From JAILLW01 sp045629045 (GTDB lineage Bacteria; Bacillota; Clostridia; Lachnospirales; Lachnospiraceae), in contig JAZQQM010000016.1 in NCBI GenBank assembly GCA_045629045.1, positions 1 to 64,000 on the forward strand: a DNA stretch of 64,000 nt, read 5' to 3'. The notes below the pieces were generated by a model that did not search any database, was not told the DNA's origin, and worked only from the letters and a program-made list of their open reading frames with translations. Positions 44,137 to 52,464 of this stretch are shown here, piece by piece; the stretch's first letter is position 1, and every line of letters starts with the position of its first letter. Position numbers and translations under genes: made by a program.

Positions 44137-46354
44137 TCACTACCTCTTTAATTCTTTCTTCCAAGCTACTGTACCTTTCGTAAATATTATCATTATCAAT
44201 CATTTGATTAATTGTGGCCGAACTTCCCAAAATAGTTACGCATTTCTTTGCTCTTGTAACAGCCGTATAAAACAGATTTCTGTTCAGAAGCATCTTGGGC
44301 CCCGACAAAATAGGCATAATTACTGCCGGGTACTCGGACCCCTGGGATTTATGAACGGTTACCGCATATGCAAGTTCAAGTTCATCAAGTCCGCTAAAAG
44401 GATAGTCAACCACACGGCCCTCATCAAATTCAACCGTCATTATTTGTCCGTATCTGTCAATATGTTTTACAATCCCCATATCACCGTTAAACACGCCTGT
44501 ACCTTCATCTATGGGAATATTATATTTACTTAATATCTGCCAGGTTAACTGATAATTGTTCTTAACCTGCATTACCTTGTCACCTTCTCTAAACAGGTGA
44601 TCTCCACGTTCATATTCTTCTTTCGAATCATCTTTAGGATTTAAATATTCCTGTAACACATTATTAAGAGTTTCCACTCCCAAGGCACCTTTTTTCATCG
44701 GGGTAAGTACTTGAATATCAAGCATCGAAGCATTAACATACGATGGCAATTTGTCCTTAATCAGTTGAATCATATGCTTGTATATTACCTGATAATCATT
44801 TCTTTCGAGGAAAAAGAAGTCTTTACTCTTATTATCCAAAGATATATGCTGTCCGTTATTTATTTTGTGTGCATTCACCACAATATCGGATTCTTCATCC
44901 TGCCTGTAAATACGCTTTAATATTACAGTTGAAAACGCATCGGAATTAATAAGATCACGAAGAACCTGACCGGGACCAACGGACGGAAGCTGATCCACAT
45001 CCCCCACAAGAACGAGTCTTGTTCCTATAGATACGGCTTTAAGTAATGCATTAAACAGATGAATATCTATCATCGACATTTCATCAACTATAATTACATC
45101 TGCTTCCAGCGGATTCTCCTCATTTCTTTCAAACATAGGCGCTCTTGCATCCGATACCATTCCCCCGTTAACTTCCAAAAGTCTGTGAATGGTTTTTGCT
45201 TCATATCCGGTAGCTTCCTGCATTCTTTTGGCAGCTCTCCCGGTAGGCGCAGACAGTAAGATATCCATACCTTCAGCATCAAAATATCTGATGATTGTAT
45301 TTATTGTGGTTGTCTTCCCTGTGCCCGGGCCTCCGGAAATGATTGTAACACCATGTTTTATTGTTTCCAGAACAGCTTCTTTCTGCAGATCGTCAATTTC
45401 CAGATTTTGATCCTTAACAACCGTATCTATTACCGTATTTATATTCTTTTCCTGTCTTTTGAACAGTTCTTCATCCATTACGATATCAAGGTCATACAGC
45501 ATTCGGGCACAGGATAGTTCGGCATAGTAATAAGCGGATGCATATACATTATTCTTTTTAATAATTACCTTCTTATCAACTGCAAGATTTTGTACCTGCG
45601 GAGAAATTTCTTCCGGTGAAACTCCTACAAGTTCGGAAGTCCTTTCAAGCAAAACCTCCATAGGAAGATATGTATTGCCATCTGCGGAAGCACAGGAAAG
45701 CGCATAGAGAATACCGCATCTTATTCTATATTCGGAATCGGCATTTATCCCCATTTTCATAGCTATATCATCGGCTACCTTAAACCCAATACCGGATATA
45801 TCTTCAGCCAGCATATATGGATTTTCTCTTAACACACCATATACTCTGTCTTTATAAAAATCATATATTTTAACAGCAAGATTATTGCTTATACCATACT
45901 GTTGCAAAAATATAAAGGCTTCTCTCATTTGCCTTTTTTCGTACACCTGAGTTCCTATTTCCTGCGCTATTCGATTACTGATACCCTTTATCTCTGCTAA
46001 ACGTTCCGGCTCATTTTCCATTATATAAAATGTTTCTTTGCCAAAATGTTTGACAATTCTCTTTGCCAAGGCTTCGCCAATGCCCTTAATAGCTCCCGAC
46101 GACAGGTACCTTTCAATACTGATTTCTGCCTCCGGCATAATCTCCTTATATCTTTGTACCTTAAACTGAGTGCCGTATGTTGGGTGGTCAACATAGTCTC
46201 CCTCAAGTTCTATGCACACTCTGCTATCGATTCCGGGAAAGGTTCCCACGCAAATAAGCTCCTGCTCGTCATCGGTGACAAGCAGAAGGACAGTATAAGC
46301 ATTTTGGGCATTTACGTAGATTATGTGGTCGATATAACCTTTGATTTTTTCCAT
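44120..46354 (-). CDS. recD2: RecD2-type ATP-dependent 5'-3' DNA helicase
   Basis: A 744-residue SF1 helicase. It has the RecD2-specific N-terminal OB fold (about 1-80) and helix-hairpin-helix repeats (SSGAIKGIGEALAKRIVKHFG and EIKGISNRIAQEIG). The helicase core shows Walker A SGGPGTGKTTT (about 340-350), DEMSMID (motif II), GDVDQLPSVGPG and the late VTVHKSQGSEYPAV and YTAVTRAKK. Unlike E. coli RecD it works without RecBC. It is in a flagellar/competence run and overlaps comF. Confidence 0.95.
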   Translation of the reverse strand: MEKIKGYIDHIIYVNAQNAYTVLLLVTDDEQELICVGTFPGIDSRVCIELEGDYVDHPTYGTQFKVQRYKEIMPEAEISIERYLSSGAIKGIGEALAKRIVKHFGKETFYIMENEPERLAEIKGISNRIAQEIGTQVYEKRQMREAFIFLQQYGISNNLAVKIYDFYKDRVYGVLRENPYMLAEDISGIGFKVADDIAMKMGINADSEYRIRCGILYALSCASADGNTYLPMEVLLERTSELVGVSPEEISPQVQNLAVDKKVIIKKNNVYASAYYYAELSCARMLYDLDIVMDEELFKRQEKNINTVIDTVVKDQNLEIDDLQKEAVLETIKHGVTIISGGPGTGKTTTINTIIRYFDAEGMDILLSAPTGRAAKRMQEATGYEAKTIHRLLEVNGGMVSDARAPMFERNEENPLEADVIIVDEMSMIDIHLFNALLKAVSIGTRLVLVGDVDQLPSVGPGQVLRDLINSDAFSTVILKRIYRQDEESDIVVNAHKINNGQHISLDNKSKDFFFLERNDYQVIYKHMIQLIKDKLPSYVNASMLDIQVLTPMKKGALGVETLNNVLQEYLNPKDDSKEEYERGDHLFREGDKVMQVKNNYQLTWQILSKYNIPIDEGTGVFNGDMGIVKHIDRYGQIMTVEFDEGRVVDYPFSGLDELELAYAVTVHKSQGSEYPAVIMPILSGPKMLLNRNLFYTAVTRAKKCVTILGSSATINQMIDNDNIYERYSSLEERIKEVVSVENY

Positions 46355-46369
46355 CAGATAAAGAATTTA

Positions 46370-46735
46370 TTATAATCCGTAATTTCGTTTCATCTGTTCA
46401 TAAAGACTCTGGGCAAGTCCAAGCCCCTGGGTCTGAGTAGAAGTTTCGGCAAGCTTTTGTATCGTTTCATCACCGAAATAACTGATCATACTTTCGGAAT
46501 AATTTGTAGTATCTCCCTCTTCTTTGAAACAGTCTACGGTTTTTTCCATACTTTTAAAAACCTGCTCCAGAAAATAACTTTCGAATTGTTTGCAAGCATC
46601 CAAAAGTTCATCATCTGTTGCGTTTGTATAATCCTTATTCGAAATCGAATCCGCTACCTTATTTGAAATTGTATTCTGCGACTGAAAATATTCAGCATAC
46701 GCATTTGAAAGATTTCCTACATCCATATCATCCAT
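46370..46735 (-). CDS. Rod-binding protein, FlgJ N-domain type
   Basis: A 121-residue protein made only of the rod-binding domain (LLDACKQFESYFLEQVFKSMEKTV, about 44-67, and YFGDETIQKLAETSTQTQGLGLAQSLYEQM). It lacks the muramidase domain of E. coli FlgJ, as is usual in Firmicutes. It should help assemble the flagellar rod. The leader carries a perfect hairpin (46741-46759) holding the nearest AGGA. It follows the flhP-like gene by 40 nt. Confidence 0.83.
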   Translation of the reverse strand: MDDMDVGNLSNAYAEYFQSQNTISNKVADSISNKDYTNATDDELLDACKQFESYFLEQVFKSMEKTVDCFKEEGDTTNYSESMISYFGDETIQKLAETSTQTQGLGLAQSLYEQMKRNYGL

Positions 46736-46740
46736 ACCAT

Positions 46741-46759
46741 TTCACGTATCCTACGTGAA
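46741..46759 (-). promoter_or_regulatory. Hairpin over the ribosome-binding site of the rod-binding gene
   Basis: TTCACGTA (46741-46748) pairs perfectly with TACGTGAA (46752-46759) around three bases. On the mRNA the only Shine-Dalgarno-like AGGA is at the loop of this hairpin, about 13 nt before the start codon. No T-run follows, so it is not a terminator. It could limit translation or serve as an RNA/DNA-protein site. Confidence 0.45.
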
Positions 46760-46775
46760 TCTATTTCAATTTACA

Positions 46776-47594
46776 TTATCTCTTCAAGTTATTGGCAGTC
46801 TGCATCATTTCGTCAGTGGTTGTAATAGCCTTTGAATTCATTTCATATGCTCGCTGCGCCACAATAAGATTAACCATTTCTGTTGCCACTTCAACGTTTG
46901 AACCTTCAAGGTAGCCCTGAACTATTTTTGACTTGGTAACGTTTTTATTTGTAGCCTCATTTATTGCGGCACCTGAAGCTGCCGTAGCCTTCCAGTTAGA
47001 GTCCCCGGTACGCTCCAACCCTCCTGGATTATTAAACTGATAAACGCCGATTACCATTCCCAGGGACTTAGGATTATTGCTTGCATCGGGATAACAGATT
47101 GTTCCGTCACCGGTAATCGTAATCTTACTTGTTACATACTGATTTCCAAGAGTAATTGCCTTACCTGTCGAATCAAGTACAGGAAGACCATCCTGTGTTG
47201 TAAGCATCATTCCGGAAGTACCGTTAGTTGCCCATGTAAAATCACCGTTTCTTGTATACACTACTTCACCGTCAGAATTACGTATTCCGAAAAAGCCGTC
47301 TCCCTCAATGGCAAACGCAGTGTCTGAAGCAGAATCAAGCAAACTTCCCTGTGAAAAAATATTATTGATAGAAGAATTTCGTACACCGAGACCTACCTGT
47401 GAAGTAGTCGGTTTAGGATCTCCGTTTGCAGTTGTCGTTGCAGTCTGAAGTGTTTGATAAAGGAGTGACTTAAACTGTGCTGCCTGAGATTTGTATCCTG
47501 TTGTGTTTACATTGGCTAAATTGTTAGCAATTGTATCGACATTAGTCTGTTGCGCGTTCATGCCGGTAGCTGCAGTCCATAAACTTCTAACCAT
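46776..47594 (-). CDS. flgG: Flagellar rod/basal-body protein, FlgG/FlhP type
   Basis: A 272-residue axial protein. It has the flagellar rod N-terminal motif MVRSLWTAATGMNAQQTNVDTIANNLANVNTTGYK (residues 1-35) and the C-terminal partner SNVEVATEMVNLIVAQRAYEMNSKAITTTDEMMQ (about 229-262), which pack together in the rod. By position after mbl and a FlgF-like gene it corresponds to flhP of B. subtilis; by sequence either FlgG or FlhP is acceptable. Confidence 0.9.
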   Translation of the reverse strand: MVRSLWTAATGMNAQQTNVDTIANNLANVNTTGYKSQAAQFKSLLYQTLQTATTTANGDPKPTTSQVGLGVRNSSINNIFSQGSLLDSASDTAFAIEGDGFFGIRNSDGEVVYTRNGDFTWATNGTSGMMLTTQDGLPVLDSTGKAITLGNQYVTSKITITGDGTICYPDASNNPKSLGMVIGVYQFNNPGGLERTGDSNWKATAASGAAINEATNKNVTKSKIVQGYLEGSNVEVATEMVNLIVAQRAYEMNSKAITTTDEMMQTANNLKR

Positions 47595-47608
47595 GCCCTA
47601 TTCCCCCT

Positions 47609-48388
47609 TTATATCTTTCCTACCTGGTTCGCTGCTATTTCCAGCGTTCCGTCAATAGTCGTAATTAGTTTCTGATTGCTTTCATATGCTCTTTGAACGG
47701 TAATCATATTTACCATTTCAGAAACTACAGAAATATTTGAACTCTCAAGAAAGCCCTGATAAACACCTGCCTTGGCTTCCTTTTCTTTGGCGCCGTCAAC
47801 GGGTTCATAATAATTCTCACCATAGTGCTTAAGATAATTATAATCCTCGAAGTCAGTTATCTGAATAGTATCTACTACCTTACCGTTTTGAATAATCTGT
47901 CCGCGAACATTAATAACTGTATCCGCAACATTGGGATCAATGGTAATGTGCTTACCATCCGCATCCAAAACATAATCACCGTCCATAGTTCTTAATGCGC
48001 CCTCTGCATCCACTGTAAAATTACCGTCTCGTGTATACTTAACCGACGTATTTCCGGCCCTATCGGTAAATTCAACTGCAAAAAATCCGCTGTCTGTCAA
48101 AGCCAAATCATAAATTCCACCGGTTTCTTTCATGGGTCCCTGACTAAAATCGGTATATCCTTCGCCTATCTTAACTCCGGGATTATTCACACCAAGGCGC
48201 TTAGCCAATCGGTAACCTTCCGACGCATCTTTAATTTTGTACGCAAGCATATCATCAAAGGACTGAGCCGTAACACCTTCTTTTTTGAAGCCGTTAGTAT
48301 TCGCATTAGCCAAATTATTGGTTAATACATCCATCTGCTTTTCTTGTTGAACCATGCCCGTCCAGGCTGTGTACAGTCCTTTAACCAT
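47609..48388 (-). CDS. flgF: Flagellar rod/basal-body protein, FlgF/FlhO type
   Basis: A 259-residue axial protein with MVKGLYTAWTGMVQQEKQMDVLTNNLANANTNGFKK at the N-terminus and SNISVVSEMVNMITVQRAYESNQKLITTIDGT at the C-terminus. Between them is a hook/rod beta domain (about 75-210). Its place immediately after mbl matches flhO of B. subtilis. AAGGAG precedes the ATG. It lies 10 nt after mbl and 14 nt before the second rod gene. Confidence 0.9.
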   Translation of the reverse strand: MVKGLYTAWTGMVQQEKQMDVLTNNLANANTNGFKKEGVTAQSFDDMLAYKIKDASEGYRLAKRLGVNNPGVKIGEGYTDFSQGPMKETGGIYDLALTDSGFFAVEFTDRAGNTSVKYTRDGNFTVDAEGALRTMDGDYVLDADGKHITIDPNVADTVINVRGQIIQNGKVVDTIQITDFEDYNYLKHYGENYYEPVDGAKEKEAKAGVYQGFLESSNISVVSEMVNMITVQRAYESNQKLITTIDGTLEIAANQVGKI

Positions 48389-48398
48389 AGATTACTCC

Positions 48399-49397
48399 TT
48401 AGATTTCGCCCTTATATCCCGACAGGAATTCAACATACTTACCTGTTCCGATAGCAACTGCTGTCATAGGATCTTCGGCTGTCATTGTATTAATACCTGT
48501 CTTTTCAGAAATAAGATCTTCCAATCCGTGCAATAAGCTTCCGCCACCTGTAAGGACAATACCTCTGTCGGCAATATCGGCTGCAAGTTCCGGAGGCGTC
48601 TGCTCAAGTACACCGTGAATTGCCTCAACTATCTGTGCTGTGGCTTCATGAAGCGCTTCTTCTGTTTCTTCAGAAGTAACTGTAACTGTCTTCGGAAGAC
48701 CTGTAATGAGGTTACGACCTCTTACATCCATTGTTTCATTCGGAGAACCCCTAAAGGCATTTCCGATTTTAATCTTTAAATCTTCTGCGGTTCTTTCACC
48801 TATATGAAGATTATGCTTCTTACGCATATATCTTACCAATGCTTCATCAAAATCATCGCCTGCTACCTTAATTGATGCAGATACAACAGTTCCGCCAAGA
48901 GAAATAACTGCAATATCGGATGTACCACCACCTATATCAACAATCATATTTCCGTAAGGTCTTGAAATATCGATTCCTGCGCCGATAGCAGCTGCAATAG
49001 GCTCCTCGATAATGGAAACTTCTCTTGCGCCTGCCATTATGGTAGCATCTTCAACGGCTTTCTTTTCGACTTCGGTTACTCCGGAAGGTACACATACCGC
49101 AATTCTCGGCTTACGGAATGTTTTCTTACCGAGAGCCTTCTGAATAAAGTATTTCATCATCTGCTCAGTAACCTTATAGTCAGAAATAACGCCCTGTCTA
49201 AGAGGACGGATAGCAACAATATTACTCGGTGTTCTACCAAGCATAAGTCTGGCATCTTCGCCGATTGCCTTAACCTTATTGGTATCTCTATCAAAAGCTA
49301 CAACCGAGGGCTCCTTAAGTACAACTCCGCGTCCTCTGATGTAAACCAAAATACTTGCCGTTCCTAAATCAATTCCTATGTCTGTGTATGATGACAT
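48399..49397 (-). CDS. mbl: Rod-shape protein MreB/Mbl
   Basis: A 332-residue actin-like ATPase guiding lateral cell-wall synthesis. It has IGIDLGTASILVYIRGRGVVLKEPSVVA at the N-terminus (phosphate 1), VDIGGGTSDIAVISLGG (phosphate 2, about 155-171) and IVLTGGGSLLHGLEDLI (adenosine motif). The gene order mbl-flhO-flhP is that of B. subtilis, which favours Mbl over MreB; no mreC or mreD adjoins. It is the first gene after the promoter at 49453-49481. Confidence 0.93.
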   Translation of the reverse strand: MSSYTDIGIDLGTASILVYIRGRGVVLKEPSVVAFDRDTNKVKAIGEDARLMLGRTPSNIVAIRPLRQGVISDYKVTEQMMKYFIQKALGKKTFRKPRIAVCVPSGVTEVEKKAVEDATIMAGAREVSIIEEPIAAAIGAGIDISRPYGNMIVDIGGGTSDIAVISLGGTVVSASIKVAGDDFDEALVRYMRKKHNLHIGERTAEDLKIKIGNAFRGSPNETMDVRGRNLITGLPKTVTVTSEETEEALHEATAQIVEAIHGVLEQTPPELAADIADRGIVLTGGGSLLHGLEDLISEKTGINTMTAEDPMTAVAIGTGKYVEFLSGYKGEI

Positions 49398-49452
49398 CCT
49401 GTGCCCCTCCTATATGTTAAATAAATATAAATTCTCATTTTTTGACTAGAAT

Positions 49453-49481
49453 ATTATATCTTAAAAGCCAACATATTTAAA
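49453..49481 (-). promoter_or_regulatory. Promoter of the mbl-to-ptsH unit
   Basis: On the minus strand a perfect TATAAT (49453-49458) is preceded at 17 nt by TTTAAA (49476-49481), a weak -35. It lies between the uvrA terminator and mbl, about 55 nt before the start codon, with AGGAGGGG as ribosome-binding site. No other candidate was better. Confidence 0.5.
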
Positions 49482-49509
49482 GGAGTATGATTGATTTTTT
49501 TGTATAAAT

Positions 49510-49557
49510 TAAAAGACGCATCCGTTCCCTTAATCCATTAAGGAATCAAATGCGTCC
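49510..49557 (-). terminator. Terminator after uvrA
   Basis: A long stem (GACGCAT...GTTCCCTTAA at 49515-49532 with the partner TTAAGGAAT...ATGCGTC ending at 49556) closes around a 4-nt loop with small internal mismatches. Four T follow on the minus strand. It begins 25 nt past the uvrA stop and insulates mbl. Confidence 0.85.
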
Positions 49558-49581
49558 CTGCTATCTCATATATCGGAGAGT

Positions 49582-52440
49582 TTATCGTTTTTCTTTATAT
49601 TTTCCGAGCATTTTTTTGATATATTTGCCCGTGTATGAATTTTCACACTTGGCCACCTCTTCAGGAGTTCCGGTAACAACCACCGTACCGCCTCTGTCAC
49701 CTCCGTCAGGGCCCATATCAATGATATAATCGGCCGTCTTAATAACATCAAGATTATGTTCTATTACTACTGCCGTATTTCCTTCTCCAACCAGTCGTTG
49801 AATTATTTCAACAAGTTTGTTTACATCATCAAAATGCAATCCGGTTGTGGGTTCATCAAGGATATATATGGTGTTCCCCGTACTACGCTTACTTAATTCT
49901 GTTGCCAGCTTTATTCTTTGGGCTTCACCGCCTGATAATGTGGTCGAAGGCTGTCCAAGTTTCACATATGACAAGCCCACATCATTAAGTGTTTCTATTT
50001 TTCTCCTTATGGTCGGAACATTTTCGAAGAAAGTAACAGCTTCTTCTATTGTCATCTCCAACACATCATATATATTTTTGCCCTTATACTTTACTTCCAG
50101 TGTCTCACGATTATATCTTTTGCCCTTACACACTTCGCAGGGTACATATACATCCGGCAAAAAATGCATTTCAATCTTAATTATTCCGTCACCGCCACAG
50201 GCTTCGCAGCGTCCGCCCTTGACATTAAAACTGAATCTGCCTTTCTGGTAGCCTTTAGCTTTGGCATCAGGAGTCTGTGCAAACAAATCACGTATCAAAT
50301 CAAATGCACCTGTATATGTAGCCGGATTAGATCGTGGCGTTCTTCCGATGGGAGATTGGTCAATATTTATAACCTTATCAAACATATCAATTCCCAACAT
50401 TTCTTTATGTTTCCCGGGAATTACTCTGGCACGGTTCAATTCCTTTGCAAGACGTTTATAAAGTATTTCATTAACCAAAGAACTCTTTCCGGAACCGGAT
50501 ACTCCGGTAACACAAGTAAACACTCCCGAAGGAATCTTAACGTCTATTTTCTTAAGATTATTCTCGGCCGCACCCTTTATCGTAAGATATCCCGTAGGTT
50601 TACGCCGTTTGGCAGGCACCGGGATTCTCAGTTTTCCCGAAAGATATTGTCCCGTTATCGACTCGGGAACCTTCATAATCTCTTCGGCAGTTCCCTGCGC
50701 CACAACCCGACCGCCGTTAATACCCGCGCCCGGACCTATATCTATAATATTATCTGCCGCAAACATAGTATCTTCATCATGTTCCACAACAATTAACGTA
50801 TTACCCAAATCGCGCAGATGTTTTAGCGTTTCAAGCAGTTTGTCATTATCCTTCTGATGAAGCCCTATGCTGGGTTCATCAAGAATGTAACACACACCTA
50901 CAAGCCCCGAACCAATCTGTGTGGCAAGTCTGATTCTTTGAGCTTCGCCGCCGGAAAGGGATGCTGTGGCTCTTGATAAAGACAGGTAATCAAGACCAAC
51001 ATCTACTAAAAACCCTACTCTGGAACGGATCTCTTTAATAACCTGTTCGCCTATTGTCTGCTGCTGTTTTGTTATTTTCATATCAGCCAGAAAGCTGCTT
51101 AACTCCGAGATAGACATGGAGGTAATCTCATATATATTCTTCTTGGCAACAGTAACTGCAAGGGACTCTCGTTTAAGACGCTGACCCCCACATTCCGGAC
51201 AGGGGCTTATACGCATAAACTCTTCGTATTCAGCCTTCATGGTATCGGAAAACGTCTCCTTATATCTTCTTTCGGTATTTTTGACTATTCCTTCAAAAGA
51301 TATAGGATAGGTTCCTTCTCCACGCTGAGATTTATAGTGAACTTTAACCTCTTTGAATCCTCCGTTAATAAATTTATCCTGAATGTCTTTGGGATAGTCC
51401 TTAAACGGCGTATCAAGGCTAATCTTATACTCTTTGGCAATTGCTTCCAAAATCGCATTTGAAAAGCTTCCCGACTTATTGCAGGACTGCCAGCCCGTAA
51501 CAGCAATTGCGCCTTCATTAATCGATAATCTCTTATCAGGAATCATAAGTTCAGGGTCAAATTCCATCCTGTAACCCAAACCCACGCATAAAGGACATGC
51601 ACCAAAGGGATTATTGAAGGAAAAACTTCTCGGTTCAATCTCCGGAATACTGATTTCACAATCGGGACACGAAAAACTCATACTGAAATTAAGCATCTTG
51701 CCGCCTATAACATCAACGCTTAATAATCCATCCGTAAGTTTGGTTACACTTTCGATAGAATCCGTAAGTCGACTTTCGATTCCGGGTTTTACCACAAGTC
51801 TGTCAATAACAATATCTATAGTGTGCTTTATATTTTTATCCAGTTCAATATTTTCGGTAAGTTCATACATATTACCGTCTACTATTGCACGTACGTAGCC
51901 GCTCTTTCTTGCGCTTTCGAGAGTCTTTTCATGACGTCCCTTCTTACCGCGCACTACCGGAGCCAGCAACTGAATCTTGGTCCCTTCTTCCAAGGCCATA
52001 ATCTGATCAACCATCTGATCAACGGATTGCTTGGAAATAACCTTGCCGCAATTAGGGCAATGCGGAATACCTATTCGTGCATACAAAAGTCTCAGGTGAT
52101 CATATATTTCTGTAACGGTTCCCACGGTAGATCTGGGATTTCTGTTGGTAGACTTCTGGTCTATTGAAATAGCCGGGGATAAGCCTTCTATGGTCTCAAC
52201 ATTCGGCTTTTCCATTTGTCCCAGGAACTGACGTGCATATGAAGATAATGACTCCATATAGCGGCGCTGACCTTCTGCGTATATCGTGTCAAAAGCAAGT
52301 GATGATTTTCCGGAACCCGAAAGTCCCGTCATAACTACCAATTCATTTCGCGGAATATCTACATCAAGGCTTTTTAAATTGTGTTCCGACGCGCCGCGTA
52401 CTTTGATATATTCACGAGGCTTAATTTTTGTTACGCTCAT
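49582..52440 (-). CDS. uvrA: Excinuclease ABC subunit A
   Basis: Damage-recognition ATPase of nucleotide-excision repair, 952 residues. It has two ABC ATPase halves with GLSGSGKSS (about 39-47) and GVSGSGKSS (about 644-652), two signature motifs (LSGGEAQRIRLATQIGSG and LSGGEAQRIKLATELSKR), and zinc modules CPNC...CPDC and CEAC...CEVC. It follows uvrB by 24 nt, the usual uvrBA pairing. Length is normal and no motif is missing. Confidence 0.98.
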   Translation of the reverse strand: MSVTKIKPREYIKVRGASEHNLKSLDVDIPRNELVVMTGLSGSGKSSLAFDTIYAEGQRRYMESLSSYARQFLGQMEKPNVETIEGLSPAISIDQKSTNRNPRSTVGTVTEIYDHLRLLYARIGIPHCPNCGKVISKQSVDQMVDQIMALEEGTKIQLLAPVVRGKKGRHEKTLESARKSGYVRAIVDGNMYELTENIELDKNIKHTIDIVIDRLVVKPGIESRLTDSIESVTKLTDGLLSVDVIGGKMLNFSMSFSCPDCEISIPEIEPRSFSFNNPFGACPLCVGLGYRMEFDPELMIPDKRLSINEGAIAVTGWQSCNKSGSFSNAILEAIAKEYKISLDTPFKDYPKDIQDKFINGGFKEVKVHYKSQRGEGTYPISFEGIVKNTERRYKETFSDTMKAEYEEFMRISPCPECGGQRLKRESLAVTVAKKNIYEITSMSISELSSFLADMKITKQQQTIGEQVIKEIRSRVGFLVDVGLDYLSLSRATASLSGGEAQRIRLATQIGSGLVGVCYILDEPSIGLHQKDNDKLLETLKHLRDLGNTLIVVEHDEDTMFAADNIIDIGPGAGINGGRVVAQGTAEEIMKVPESITGQYLSGKLRIPVPAKRRKPTGYLTIKGAAENNLKKIDVKIPSGVFTCVTGVSGSGKSSLVNEILYKRLAKELNRARVIPGKHKEMLGIDMFDKVINIDQSPIGRTPRSNPATYTGAFDLIRDLFAQTPDAKAKGYQKGRFSFNVKGGRCEACGGDGIIKIEMHFLPDVYVPCEVCKGKRYNRETLEVKYKGKNIYDVLEMTIEEAVTFFENVPTIRRKIETLNDVGLSYVKLGQPSTTLSGGEAQRIKLATELSKRSTGNTIYILDEPTTGLHFDDVNKLVEIIQRLVGEGNTAVVIEHNLDVIKTADYIIDMGPDGGDRGGTVVVTGTPEEVAKCENSYTGKYIKKMLGKYKEKR

Positions 52441-52464
52441 AATTTTTCTCCGATATCTATATAT

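Noticed and set aside
50164..50796. 210-codon plus-strand frame inside uvrA
   Set aside because: Opposite conserved UvrA zinc-finger and Walker regions; translation resembles no family.
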